This document shows, in pieces, positions 33,838 through 42,671 of a DNA stretch of 64,000 nucleotides. The stretch lies in NCBI RefSeq assembly GCF_038637725.1, contig NZ_CP152052.1, forward strand, positions 310,001-374,000, read 5' to 3'. Under the pieces are notes generated by a model that saw nothing but the letters and a program-made list of their open reading frames with translations, searched no databases and was not told the origin of the DNA. Position numbers and translations under genes: made by a program. The stretch comes from Psychrobacillus sp. FSL H8-0483. Lineage in GTDB: Bacteria > Bacillota > Bacilli > Bacillales_A > Planococcaceae. Each line of letters starts with the position of its first letter. Positions within the stretch are counted from its first letter, which is position 1.

Positions 33838-33868
33838 AGCCAACTATTGTATATGATAGTTGGCTTTT
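33838..33868 (+). terminator. Terminator after tatA
   Basis: AGCCAACTAT and ATAGTTGGCT pair, followed by TTTATTTTG. Confidence 0.85.
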
Positions 33869-34075
33869 ATTTTGTTTATGAATTTGTATTGGAATTTGGT
33901 TTATAGCATGCACGTTTTAAGTGAATTATCTTCAAATATTATAAAGAAACTTCAATCTCTCTAAAATATATAGGTTGAATGACTAAAATTGATTAAATAT
34001 GTATATCCTTTTTTTAGAACTTGGCAGTATGAAAATGGATACATGAATATCATTATTTTTTAGGAGATGATGTAA

Positions 34076-34819
34076 ATGACGGAAAAACAGAAAAACTATA
34101 CACGAAGAGACTTTTTAAAAACGACAGGGATTGCTACCGGTGCTTTAATTGGTGGGGGAGTAATTGGTGGATTAGTTGGGTTTAATGCAAATAAGACAGA
34201 TCAAGGTTTGTCTAATGTAGCGACTCCAGAAAAGCATGCGATGCAAGTGAGTCAAGGGTTTCAGTTCTTCCGAAATAAGAAAGATTTTGACATCCTTTCA
34301 AATGCTACGGAACGGATTTTTCCGAAAGATGATTTAGGACCAGGTGCAATTGATTTAGGGGTTGGTTATTTTATTGATCACCAATTAGCGGGGCAATACG
34401 GAAGTAATACGAAAGAATATATGCAAGGCCCGTTTGCCGTAGGTGCTCCGACGCAAGGATATCAGAGTCGCTTGACCCGAGCGGAACTCTTTAAGCAAGG
34501 GATAGCGAAATTGGAAGAAGAAGCTAATAATAGATTTAAAAAAGGATTCCTTGAACTGGAAGGAAAGCAAATGGATGAGATATTAACTGCTTTTCAAAAT
34601 GATGAAGTAGCAATGGTAGGGACTACCTCTTCATTTTTCTTTCGTTTGCTACGAACTGCGACATTAGAAGGTGCATTTTCTGACCCAATGTATGGTGGAA
34701 ATAGAAATATGGGTGGATGGAGAATGAAGGGATTCCCTGGTCATCAAATGGCTTATGCTAATGTAATTGAAAGTGATAAATTCCAAAAAATTGAGCCAAT
34801 GTCGCTTGGACAAATGTAA
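34076..34819 (+). CDS. Tat-exported gluconate 2-dehydrogenase subunit 3-like protein
   Basis: A 247-residue small subunit of a membrane sugar-acid dehydrogenase. The twin-arginine motif is TRRDFLKT at residues 9-16, followed by a Gly-rich hydrophobic stretch (GALIGGGVIGGLVG), the classic Tat signal. The mature part has TERIFPKDDLGPGAIDLGVG and the C-terminal GGNRNMGGWRMKGFPGH, typical of the family. GGAGATG before the ATG. It carries the signal-less GMC subunit across the membrane; the two genes are 21 bp apart. Confidence 0.9.
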   Translation: MTEKQKNYTRRDFLKTTGIATGALIGGGVIGGLVGFNANKTDQGLSNVATPEKHAMQVSQGFQFFRNKKDFDILSNATERIFPKDDLGPGAIDLGVGYFIDHQLAGQYGSNTKEYMQGPFAVGAPTQGYQSRLTRAELFKQGIAKLEEEANNRFKKGFLELEGKQMDEILTAFQNDEVAMVGTTSSFFFRLLRTATLEGAFSDPMYGGNRNMGGWRMKGFPGHQMAYANVIESDKFQKIEPMSLGQM

Positions 34820-34840
34820 GAAGAGAGAGGGGTATTATTT

Positions 34841-36553
34841 ATGGCTACTACATTACCAAAAGTAGATGTTGTTACAGTAGGGATAGGTTGGGTAGGCGGC
34901 ATTGTTGCAGCAGAATGTGCAAAAGCAGGATTGAAAGTTATTGGTTTAGAGAGAGGGGAAACGCGAGGGACAGAGGACTATCAAAAAGTACATGATGAAT
35001 ATCGTTATGCAGTTCGATATGAATTAATGCAAAACTTATCGAAAGAGACGATTACGATACGAAATCATCGAAAAATGCCTGCATTACCAATGCGTCAGAT
35101 GAGCTCCTTTTTACTAGGTTTGGGATTAGGGGGATCTGGAACCCACTGGAATGGTCATAACTGGAGATTTTTACCTTATGACTTTCAAATAAAGACGATG
35201 ACAGATGAAAAATATGGTCCTAATAAATTGTCAAAGGACTATTTGTTGCAAGATTGGGGAGTTACTTACGACGAATTAGAACCATACTTTTATAAGTTCG
35301 AACAGACTGCTGGAATTTCTGGAGAAGATACGAATCCGTTTTGGGGAAAAAGAGCGCAACCATTCCCTACTCCACCGATGAAAAAGACACCGATATTAAA
35401 GAAATTTGAAAGTGCAACCCAAAAATTAGGATATACGCCATTTATGTTACCTTCCGCAAATCTTTCAGAACCCTATACAAATCCAGATGGGCAAGCGATA
35501 AATGCTTGTCAATATTGTGGTTTTTGTGAGCGATTCGGTTGTGAATATGGTGCAAAGACTTCACCTGAAATAACCGTCGTCCCAACTGCTATGAAGACAG
35601 GGAACTTTGAAGCAAGGTTTCGTTCCAATGTAGTGGAAGTAATAAAAAAAGGAAATAAAGTAACAGGTGTAAAATATTTGGATACTCTTTCTGGAGAGGA
35701 ATTTATACAACCAGCAGAAGTAGTAGTTTTGACTAGCTACGTTATGAATAACGCAAAACTTCTTATGGTTTCTAACATTGGGGAACAATATAATCCTGAT
35801 ACAGGTAGAGGGACATTAGGGAAAAATTATTGTTACCAAATACTCCCTGGGGCAACAGGTTATTTTGAAGAACAGATGAACACGTTCATGGGTGCAGGAG
35901 CACTTGGCATGACGATTGATGATTATAATGGGGACAACTTTGATCATAGTGATTTAGATTTTATTCATGGTGGTAGTATTTCTCTTACGCAAACGGGATC
36001 AAGACCTATTGAAACGAATCCAATTCAACGTGATACGCCAACATGGGGAGCAGAATTCAAAAAGAATTCGATATACAATTTTACTCGTACATTAGGAATT
36101 GGAACCCAAGGTGCATCCATGCCACATAAAGAGAATTTTCTTTCTTTGGATAGTAATTACAAGGATGCATATGGTCTACCGCTTCTACAAATGACTTATA
36201 ACTTTACGGATCAAGATAGAGCTTTGCATAAGTATATAACGGAAGTATGCACAAACATAATGAAAGAGATGGGTGCGAAAACTGTAGAAGGTAAAAATGT
36301 TATAACGGATTACGATATTGTGGGTTACCAAACGACTCATAATACTGGTGGAACTATTATGGGAAGCAGTCCTGATAACAGTGTCGTGAATAAGTATTTG
36401 CAGCATTGGGATGCAGAGAATTTATTTGTAATCGGTGCAGGGAATTTTCCTCATAATGGTGGCTATAATCCTACCGGAACAGTAGCTGCACTAGCTTATC
36501 AGAGTGCGGATGCAATTATAAAATATAGTAAAACAGGCGGTTCACTCGTTTAA
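34841..36553 (+). CDS. GMC-family FAD oxidoreductase (gluconate 2-dehydrogenase large subunit-like)
   Basis: A 570-residue flavoprotein that oxidises sugars or sugar acids at the outer face of the membrane. The dinucleotide-binding motif is VGIGWVGGIVAAECAKAG near residue 12; the conserved GLGLGGSGTHWNGHNWR lies near residue 91. The C-terminal active-site part reads THNTGGTIMG and AGNFPHNGGYNPTGTV, with the catalytic His/Asn. A CQYCGFCERFGC cluster near residue 219 has four Cys and may bind an Fe-S or haem-linked centre. No signal peptide, so it is probably hitch-hiked by the Tat subunit upstream. No cytochrome c subunit gene is present here. Confidence 0.9.
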   Translation: MATTLPKVDVVTVGIGWVGGIVAAECAKAGLKVIGLERGETRGTEDYQKVHDEYRYAVRYELMQNLSKETITIRNHRKMPALPMRQMSSFLLGLGLGGSGTHWNGHNWRFLPYDFQIKTMTDEKYGPNKLSKDYLLQDWGVTYDELEPYFYKFEQTAGISGEDTNPFWGKRAQPFPTPPMKKTPILKKFESATQKLGYTPFMLPSANLSEPYTNPDGQAINACQYCGFCERFGCEYGAKTSPEITVVPTAMKTGNFEARFRSNVVEVIKKGNKVTGVKYLDTLSGEEFIQPAEVVVLTSYVMNNAKLLMVSNIGEQYNPDTGRGTLGKNYCYQILPGATGYFEEQMNTFMGAGALGMTIDDYNGDNFDHSDLDFIHGGSISLTQTGSRPIETNPIQRDTPTWGAEFKKNSIYNFTRTLGIGTQGASMPHKENFLSLDSNYKDAYGLPLLQMTYNFTDQDRALHKYITEVCTNIMKEMGAKTVEGKNVITDYDIVGYQTTHNTGGTIMGSSPDNSVVNKYLQHWDAENLFVIGAGNFPHNGGYNPTGTVAALAYQSADAIIKYSKTGGSLV

Positions 36554-36630
36554 GTTGGATTTTTTTAGCGTAAATTTTTATGAATCTTTAGTAATCAGCA
36601 TCCTTATTGGCCACGAAGTCGAAAATGAAT

Positions 36631-36686
36631 AAAAGAGCTGTTTCAAAATTCTCCAAAATGAGATTTTGAAATGGCTCTTTCTTTTT
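36631..36686 (+). terminator. Terminator after the GMC gene
   Basis: AAAGAGCTGTTTCAAAAT pairs with ATTTTGAAATGGCTCTTT, followed by CTTTTT. Confidence 0.85.
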
Positions 36687-36970
36687 AAACAGTTATTATT
36701 TGTGCTTCTAATGGACTTCGAAGCCGTTTCAGAAAAAGTAACAGTAGGCGAACTTCATACTTTGGAGTACCATCATAACCTTCAAGACTGGGATTTAGTA
36801 GAATATATATATCTTCCAATCAAAAATAACTGGAGCCAGGTCATGTGCTCCAGGTTTTCTTTTTCTTTTTTTCGAAAACTTAATTCACTCACTCAAGTTG
36901 ATTTATATATTGAAAGTTTTTGGGGAAAGCTACATGTATCGAGTGGAATTATATACAGTTTGGAGCAGGG
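36687..36970 (+). other. Spacer with a further terminator, possible gene fragment
   Basis: A protein-like stretch (MDFEAVSEKVTVGELHTLEY...) begins near 36711 but has no ribosome site. It is followed by the hairpin CTGGAGC/GCTCCAG with a T run (36830-36868). This looks like the end of an otherwise lost gene with its terminator kept. Confidence 0.4.
36830..36868 (+). terminator. Terminator in the GMC-DUF2238 spacer
   Basis: CTGGAGC pairs with GCTCCAG across a 10-nt loop and is followed by TTTTCTTTTTC. Confidence 0.8.
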
Positions 36971-37603
36971 GTGAACAAGGTGGGTTTAGATAAAGGTTCA
37001 AAAAAGCTACATTTTGCACTGTTATTGGTTGTTATCATCGTTTTTATATGGTCTGTGATTAAGCCCGCAACCTATTTGGATTGGCTAGCAGAAGTTAGTC
37101 CGGCGGTAGTCGTATTAATCATTGTCATTGCAACTTATAACAAGTTTCGTTTTACTACTCTTTCCTATTTCATCATCGCTCTTTTGTCCATTCTAACGTT
37201 CATCGGCGGTCATTACACTTACTCAGAAGTACCTCTATTTAATTGGATGAAAGATGCATTTGATTTAAAACGAAATAACTATGATCGTTTTGGTCATTTG
37301 CTAAAAGGTTTATCAGCGATTGTGGTAAGAGAATTGTTGTTACGACATACGCAACTAACCAAAGGAGCTTGGTTGTTTGGTATCACGACTAGTATAGTGC
37401 TTGCAGTTGCCGCTTTATATGAAATTATCGAATGGTTGAGTACAAAAATATCAAAAGGTGGAGAAGTATCTAAAGACTTTTTAGGAATGCAAGGAGATAA
37501 ATGGGATGCGCAATGGGATATGTCTTTAGCTTTAGTAGGTACCATCCTCGCGTTACTCATTTTTTCAAAATTACATGACAAGTTGTTAAAAAATAAATTA
37601 TAG
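36971..37603 (+). CDS. DUF2238 membrane protein
   Basis: A 210-residue integral membrane protein with five to six helices. The family marks are NNYDRFGHLLKGL, ALYEIIEWL and the C-terminal FLGMQGDKWDAQWDMSLAL, all visible. The start is GTG 36971 preceded by GGAGCAGG; frames reading further upstream are not conserved-looking. The function of the family is unknown. Own terminator downstream. Confidence 0.85.
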   Translation: MNKVGLDKGSKKLHFALLLVVIIVFIWSVIKPATYLDWLAEVSPAVVVLIIVIATYNKFRFTTLSYFIIALLSILTFIGGHYTYSEVPLFNWMKDAFDLKRNNYDRFGHLLKGLSAIVVRELLLRHTQLTKGAWLFGITTSIVLAVAALYEIIEWLSTKISKGGEVSKDFLGMQGDKWDAQWDMSLALVGTILALLIFSKLHDKLLKNKL

Positions 37604-37634
37604 AGCTGAAAACAACTAAAGTCTTTAATATTTG

Positions 37635-37668
37635 GCCGTTTGATGTAAAAACATCAAACGGTCTTTTT
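37635..37668 (+). terminator. Terminator after DUF2238 gene
   Basis: GGCCGTTTGATGT and ACATCAAACGGTC pair with four A in the loop, followed by TTTTT. Nearly the same stem occurs at 50785. Confidence 0.9.
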
Positions 37669-37889
37669 ATTATTTGTTACATATATAATCTTCTATTAGA
37701 ATGTAAGTGACATTTGAAGCGTATTCATTAACGTGGTTTGTCTTAATCAATTTTTTTCTCTATTAATATGGATATAAAAACATTTAAACGTTCGAAAAGG
37801 GTATTTGAAAGTTAGAAGTATGCTCTTTAGTGGATATAGTTAGAAGAAATAGAAAACGTAAATATGGATGGGAAAGGAGACTAGTGGTT

Positions 37890-38885
37890 ATGCCATTAGA
37901 AATCGTAAGAAATGATATTACAAAAATGAAAGTGGATGTCGTAATAAATGCGGCGAATACAGCACTCCAAATGGGAGGAGGAGTATGTGGTGCTATTTTT
38001 AGCGCAGCTGGTGCCGAGCAGTTGCAAGCAGCGTGTAACGAAATTGGGGAATGTCCTGTTGGTCAGGCTGTGATTACGGACGGCTTTCAATTACAAGCTA
38101 AACATATTATTCATACAGTGGGACCAGTTTGGAGAGGGGGTACGCATAACGAAGAAGTGCTTCTTACAGCCTGCTATGAAAATTCATTAGCACTCGCTGC
38201 TTCTCATGATTGTCAGTCCATTGCCTTTCCGCTTATTGCATCTGGTATATATGGTTATCCAAAGGAGCAGGCATTAAAAATTGCCATTTCTACAATCAGT
38301 GCTTTTTTGTTGAAACATGAAATGATTGTATATTTGGTCGTTTATGACAAGCAGGCATTCGGGCTAAGTGAGAAATTGTTTACATCCATTCATGAATATA
38401 TAGATGAACACTATGTAGAAGAACACGACGTACGCTTCCTTCGTAATCGACAGGAACTACACGAAGTTCTCGAGTCCCAGATAATTATGGAGGAAGCTCC
38501 GTTAAAGAGGAAAAAAAGAAGGTTAGAGGAAGTATTGAATCACTTGGATGAATCCTTTTCTGAGAGGCTGCTGCGTTTAATTGATGAAAAAGGAATGACA
38601 GATGTTGAAACATATAAAAAAGCGAATATTGACCGTCGCCTCTTTTCGAAAATCCGCAGTTCGGTTGATTATACACCTCTCAAAAAAACGGTCATCGCCT
38701 TTGCGATTGCCCTGGAATTAAATCTGGACCAGACTATAGATTTGCTATCCAAAGCGGGTTATACATTGTCACATAGCAATAAATTCGATCTCATTATTGA
38801 ATACTTTATTGAAGATGAAAATTTTAACATTCATGAAATTAATGAGGCATTGTTTGCTTTTGATCAAGTTTTACTAGGGGCGTAA
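37890..38885 (+). CDS. Macro-domain protein with C-terminal helical extension
   Basis: A 331-residue protein. The N-terminal 175 residues are a macro domain that binds or hydrolyses ADP-ribose derivatives: ITKMKVDVVINAANT, MGGGVCGAIF, HTVGPVW and PLIASGIYGYP, all close to O-acetyl-ADP-ribose deacetylases. Residues 215-331 are a separate helical domain (SFSERLLRLIDEKGMTDVET, IAFAIALELNLDQTIDLLSK) that looks like a death-fold or HTH-type adaptor. ATG 37890 after AAAGGAGAC. Next to a vWA protein with a 93-bp gap. Confidence 0.88.
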   Translation: MPLEIVRNDITKMKVDVVINAANTALQMGGGVCGAIFSAAGAEQLQAACNEIGECPVGQAVITDGFQLQAKHIIHTVGPVWRGGTHNEEVLLTACYENSLALAASHDCQSIAFPLIASGIYGYPKEQALKIAISTISAFLLKHEMIVYLVVYDKQAFGLSEKLFTSIHEYIDEHYVEEHDVRFLRNRQELHEVLESQIIMEEAPLKRKKRRLEEVLNHLDESFSERLLRLIDEKGMTDVETYKKANIDRRLFSKIRSSVDYTPLKKTVIAFAIALELNLDQTIDLLSKAGYTLSHSNKFDLIIEYFIEDENFNIHEINEALFAFDQVLLGA

Positions 38886-38977
38886 TTGTCGCTTTCGAAG
38901 CGACCTATTCATTGGAGTAAATTGTTATCCTTAATTTGTAAAGAAGATAGGCAACCAACTAAAGGAGGATAACGAAT

Positions 38978-39631
38978 ATGAAAACGAATGCAACAGAATT
39001 AGTCTTTATCTTAGATAAAAGTGGCTCCATGGCTGGACTGGAGACAGACACGATTGGTGGATACAATGCAATGCTTTCCAAGCAGAAAAAAGAAGAAGGA
39101 GAAGCTACTGTAACAACCGTATTATTTAATCATAAATATGAATTGTTACATGACCGTATCAATGTGAGAGGCATTGCGCCGATAACGGATAAGGACTACG
39201 AGGTTGGAGGGACGACAGCATTGTTGGACGCCATTGGTTCGACGATTCAGAAAATCAGCAATGCGCAAAAAAGAACGAAGGAAGAAGAACGTGCTGGGAA
39301 AGTGTTATTTGTCATCACGACAGATGGTATGGAAAATGCGAGTTGTGAATATAACTACGCTAAAATTCAATCGATGATTGCCTACCAAAAAGAAACATTC
39401 GGCTGGGAGTTTATATTCCTTGGTGCTAATATCGACGCCATCTCTACGGCAGCAAAATTCGGAATCGATGAGGAATTTGCCGTAGAGTATCACGCAGATA
39501 ACAAAGGAACCGAGCTAAATTACCAAACACTTAATGAGGCAGTTACTTCATTTCGAAAAGGCAAAAAAATAGACCGAACGTGGAAGAAAGACATTGAAGC
39601 AGATTTTGAAAGTCGTCAGTCTCGAAATTAA
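38978..39631 (+). CDS. von Willebrand factor A domain protein
   Basis: A 217-residue soluble protein made of a single vWA fold. The MIDAS metal site is complete: DKSGSM at residues 13-18, the Thr in VGGTTALLDA, and the Asp in FVITTDGMEN. These proteins bind Mg2+ and mediate protein contacts, often in stress or chaperone-type modules. AAAGGAGG before ATG 38978. It follows the macro-domain gene, and the pairing suggests a joint role in ADP-ribose signalling or defence; this is inference. Confidence 0.9.
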   Translation: MKTNATELVFILDKSGSMAGLETDTIGGYNAMLSKQKKEEGEATVTTVLFNHKYELLHDRINVRGIAPITDKDYEVGGTTALLDAIGSTIQKISNAQKRTKEEERAGKVLFVITTDGMENASCEYNYAKIQSMIAYQKETFGWEFIFLGANIDAISTAAKFGIDEEFAVEYHADNKGTELNYQTLNEAVTSFRKGKKIDRTWKKDIEADFESRQSRN

Positions 39632-39691
39632 TTTTATTTCAGGATTAACAACAATCTAAAAGAAGGGGCAGTCCAATAGCCCATAAATTGA

Positions 39692-39733
39692 AGCAGATGT
39701 AGAAAAACGAGTCTTTTTCTACACCTGTTTTTT
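39692..39733 (+). terminator. Terminator after the vWA gene
   Basis: TGTAGAAAAA and TTTTTCTACA pair across a short loop and are followed by CCTGTTTTTTG. Confidence 0.8.
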
Positions 39734-39741
39734 GTATACTT

Positions 39742-39822
39742 TTTATTAAATTACTATTTTTTGTAGGCAATTGATAGTAGTGAAAGACGGCGACTCCAGC
39801 GGGAATAGCGTGAGCTGAAGGC
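39742..39822. repeat. Dispersed intergenic repeat, truncated copy
   Basis: Matches the first 80 bp of the 29847-29998 element almost base for base (TTTTTTGTAGGCAATTGAT, GACGGCGACTCCAGCGGGAA), then breaks off at GAAGGCC. Confidence 0.75.
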
Positions 39823-39900
39823 CTTTTACTACTTTTTATTTTTCTATGATTACGCCGTCAAATGCTGAAATGTAATTTTTTCAGACATTACTGAGACTCC

Positions 39901-41322
39901 TTATTGGTTATTCCAAACGACAAGTTTCGTTTCTGTCATTTCATGAATAGCATATTTTAATCCCTCTTTACCAGTACCGCTTTCTTTCACACCACCGTAT
40001 GGCATTTGGTCGATCCGGTATGTTGGAATATCGTTGATCATGACACCTCCAACTTCTAAGTGTTTAGAAGCATGGAAAGCTGTTTGGATATCATTTGTGA
40101 ATATCCCTGCTTGTAAACCATAGTTTGAATCGTTGATTGCAGCAATGCCCTCTTCAATAGAAGAAATGCGGTTCACTACAACGATTGGAGCAAAGACTTC
40201 CTGACAAGAAACTTTTGAAGTGGAAGACACATTCGTTAAAATGGTAGGCATGAAAACACCATTTTCTGTTGTACCTCCCGCAATAATTTCTGCGCCATGC
40301 TCAACTGCTTCATGTACCCAACTTAACGCTCGTTCTTGTTCACTAGGATTAATCATTGCGGATATGTCTGTCGTTTCATCTGATGGACTCCCAATCACAA
40401 GTTGCTTTGTCATTGCTGAAAATTGATTGACAAATTCCTCAAACAATTCATCTATTACATACGTACGTTGTAATGAAATGCACACTTGGCCTTGATTTGA
40501 AAATGCACCCATAACGCATTTTGGTACGATTTGTGATAAATCGACATTTTTGTCGATGATTAGGCCAGCGTTGGATCCTAGTTCAAGAGCAACTTTTTTC
40601 AGACCAGCTTTATCGCGTATACCTTTTCCGACAGCAGGGCTACCTGTAAATGTAATCATTTTCACTTTGTCGCTCTCTACTAGTGCATCTCCAACCGTTT
40701 TACCACTTCCAGTAACTACGTTGAATGCACCTTTAGGTAAAGCAGTTTGATCGATAAGTTCTGCTAAAAATAGTGCAGAAAGCGGTGTTTGTGATGCTGG
40801 CTTAAGTACGATTGTGTTACCAGCTGCTATCGCAGGTCCTACTTTATGCGCAACTAAATTTTGTGGGAAGTTGAACGGAGTGATGGCACCGATCACACCA
40901 ATTGGCTGTTCAATCGTGTAACCGAACCGATTCGCTCCATTTTTTGCAGCGTCCATCGGGATCAATTCACCGGTTAATCGTTTTGCTTCTTCTGCTGCAA
41001 ATTTATATGTTTCGATTGTGCGATCAATTTCCCCTAGTGCATACTTAATTGGCTTTGCTGCTTCTAATGAGATAATTTCAGCTGCTTTTTTGCGGTTATC
41101 GATAAATAATTGTGTAATATGTTCTAAAATTGCTGCACGCTCGTATGCAGTCAGTTCAGCCATTTGTTTTCTAGCATCAAATGCAACGTCGATTGCTTGT
41201 TCCACTTCTTCACGAGTCGCTTGTGGGATTTTTGCAATGACTTCTTTCGTATGAGGGGATTGGAGTTCTGCAAAATCTTTCGCAGACTTCCATTCACCAC
41301 CTACATAAAATTGCTTTTCCAT
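39901..41322 (-). CDS. Aldehyde dehydrogenase family protein
   Basis: A 473-residue NAD(P)-dependent aldehyde dehydrogenase, cytoplasmic. The general-base Glu is in VALELGSNAG, the catalytic Cys in NQGQVCISLQR, and the cofactor-binding region includes ITPFNFPQNLVAHK, GNTIVLKPAS and TFTGSPAVGKGI. Full length for the family. GAGAGGATG precedes ATG 41322. Its place beside the glycine-betaine block raises the thought of betaine-aldehyde oxidation, but similarity to general aldehyde dehydrogenases is as good; no gbsB-like alcohol dehydrogenase is present. Confidence 0.92.
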   Translation of the reverse strand: MEKQFYVGGEWKSAKDFAELQSPHTKEVIAKIPQATREEVEQAIDVAFDARKQMAELTAYERAAILEHITQLFIDNRKKAAEIISLEAAKPIKYALGEIDRTIETYKFAAEEAKRLTGELIPMDAAKNGANRFGYTIEQPIGVIGAITPFNFPQNLVAHKVGPAIAAGNTIVLKPASQTPLSALFLAELIDQTALPKGAFNVVTGSGKTVGDALVESDKVKMITFTGSPAVGKGIRDKAGLKKVALELGSNAGLIIDKNVDLSQIVPKCVMGAFSNQGQVCISLQRTYVIDELFEEFVNQFSAMTKQLVIGSPSDETTDISAMINPSEQERALSWVHEAVEHGAEIIAGGTTENGVFMPTILTNVSSTSKVSCQEVFAPIVVVNRISSIEEGIAAINDSNYGLQAGIFTNDIQTAFHASKHLEVGGVMINDIPTYRIDQMPYGGVKESGTGKEGLKYAIHEMTETKLVVWNNQ

Positions 41323-41340
41323 CTAATCATCCTCTCGTAT

Positions 41341-41833
41341 TTATTCTTCCTCTGAATCTACTTTTCTGTCTTTTAGAAATGTATTGTCTACTTCACCTTT
41401 GAAGAAGTCTTTACCATATATTAAGAAGCATAGTAAAAGACCTACTGCGAGTGCCCAAGTAGCACCTTTAATACAAAGTACCGCACCGATAATACCGGCG
41501 ATTCCTAAATCACGTTGACTTCCTGATTCCAGTATACCGACTTTAACACTTACATAGCATTAAATTTGAATTGTTAAAGCTAAATCTACACCTAAAATTA
41601 AACTTAGAACTGGTAATAATAAACGGTATTTGTACCTCAAGGGAATGTACGCATACCGAAAATTAAGTGTGCACGGCTTAGGCTATACAACACTTTTTCA
41701 TCTGGATGTGCAGCTGCACGTCTTCAACTAAAGCTTTGCAGTACGTCACCGAATAATACGATGTATGCTGCAAAAACAGTTGCTAGACCCGTGATAGAAA
41801 TCATTAGTGGTGGAAAACCTAAACTAAAGATCG
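41341..41833 (-). pseudogene. Decayed DUF3360-like membrane transporter
   Basis: On the minus strand several phases together read like a membrane protein: GFPPLMISITGLATVFAAYI with LFGDVLQ, then PDEKVLYSLSRAHLIFGMR, then YRLLLPVLSLILGVDLALTI, then GIAGIIGAVLCIKGATWALA and a Lys/Glu-rich end at a normal stop (41341). Frameshifts and stops break it, the N-terminal half is missing, and part of the middle appears deleted. The pattern recalls DUF3360 (SulP-related) transporters. Lies between the aldehyde dehydrogenase and the gbsR gene. Confidence 0.6.
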
Positions 41834-41861
41834 TGTATTTATTTCTACATAGAATGAAAAA

Positions 41862-41900
41862 ATGGTACTGCTTAGGAATTATCCTTTAAGCAGTACCTTT
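41862..41900 (-). terminator. Bidirectional terminator after gbsR
   Basis: GGTACTGCTTA and TAAGCAGTACC pair, with T runs on both sides. Confidence 0.85.
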
Positions 41901-41909
41901 TTCCATTGG

Positions 41910-42455
41910 TCAGTCTTCTGTATCGGTCATGATTGGGACGAGTTCAAAAATCTTTTGATCTTCAAATACATCCACCAAACGTTCGAGCCACTCGTAATAG
42001 TTTTTTATATATTTCAGTTTATCAATATCAATTTGAATTTCTTGTTGTAATTCCTCACTAACTGTTGGATCTTTTGATAATTCTTCGATCTCAGCTAATG
42101 ACTTTTTTATCGCAACTAAATGAAGTGTGACGGATCTCCTCCATTTTATTGAAAACAAATCTATAAAACTTTGATACCAGTCGTCTGTTACTTTATATAA
42201 ATCTTTTCGAACTCCTTTTTTCCAGGCGCGTTCGACTAATTTTAAATCAGACAAAGCTCTAACGGAAGTACTCATGCTTGTTTTACTCATCCCAAGCTTT
42301 TCCGTCATGTCATCCAATGTTAATGGTTCATTTTGAAAGAACATCATTCCGTACTGTCTACCTGCAGAAGGTACCAAACCGTAAAGATGTATATTTTGTG
42401 CAATTGTCTCGATAACACGTTCCCGGGCTTTTTCGAGTTTTTCGTAACCTTCCAT
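41910..42455 (-). CDS. gbsR: GbsR/OpcR-type MarR-like regulator
   Basis: A 181-residue DNA-binding protein of the GbsR family. It begins KLEKARERVIETIAQNIHLY and has the conserved GLVPSAGRQYGMMFF, then a winged helix (LTLDDMTEKLGMSKTSMSTSVRALSDL), then a C-terminal helical part. Such proteins sense choline or glycine betaine and repress osmoprotectant uptake or synthesis. It is divergent from opuAA; a perfect palindrome (42557-42580) lies between. The choice of symbol is by family; OpcR is equally possible. Confidence 0.88.
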   Translation of the reverse strand: MEGYEKLEKARERVIETIAQNIHLYGLVPSAGRQYGMMFFQNEPLTLDDMTEKLGMSKTSMSTSVRALSDLKLVERAWKKGVRKDLYKVTDDWYQSFIDLFSIKWRRSVTLHLVAIKKSLAEIEELSKDPTVSEELQQEIQIDIDKLKYIKNYYEWLERLVDVFEDQKIFELVPIMTDTED

Positions 42456-42556
42456 TTACGTCTTCCCTCCACTGAAGTCAGCTTCTATCAGATAATCCAG
42501 CTGACTAAATTAAATGTATTATATCCTTCGTTAAAAAGCAATTTTTTTCTCAAATA

Positions 42557-42580
42557 TTTGTACAGTTTTCACTGTACAAA
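42557..42580. promoter_or_regulatory. Perfect 10-bp palindrome between gbsR and opuAA
   Basis: TTTGTACAGT, four bases (TTTC), then ACTGTACAAA. It lies 21 bp before the opuAA -35 box and upstream of gbsR. Likely the operator for the GbsR-type regulator. Confidence 0.75.
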
Positions 42581-42601
42581 CTATAAGAAAAGTTATTACG
42601 G

Positions 42602-42630
42602 TTGTATTGCATAGATATTACATTTATAAT
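42602..42630 (+). promoter_or_regulatory. Sigma-A promoter of opuAA
   Basis: TTGTAT and TATAAT are 17 bp apart, 42 bp before the opuAA start. Confidence 0.7.
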
Positions 42631-42671
42631 GATTAAGCGTTCATTTAGTTTGAACAGTTAGGAGTGTATAT

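Noticed and set aside
36711-36974. Protein-like frame MDFEAVSEKVTVGELHTLEY... as a gene
   Set aside because: No ribosome site, runs through a terminator hairpin and overlaps the DUF2238 start; kept only as a possible fragment.
39901-41322. Betaine aldehyde dehydrogenase gbsA
   Set aside because: Neighbourhood suggests it, but no gbsB and no motif unique to GbsA is visible; general family name retained.
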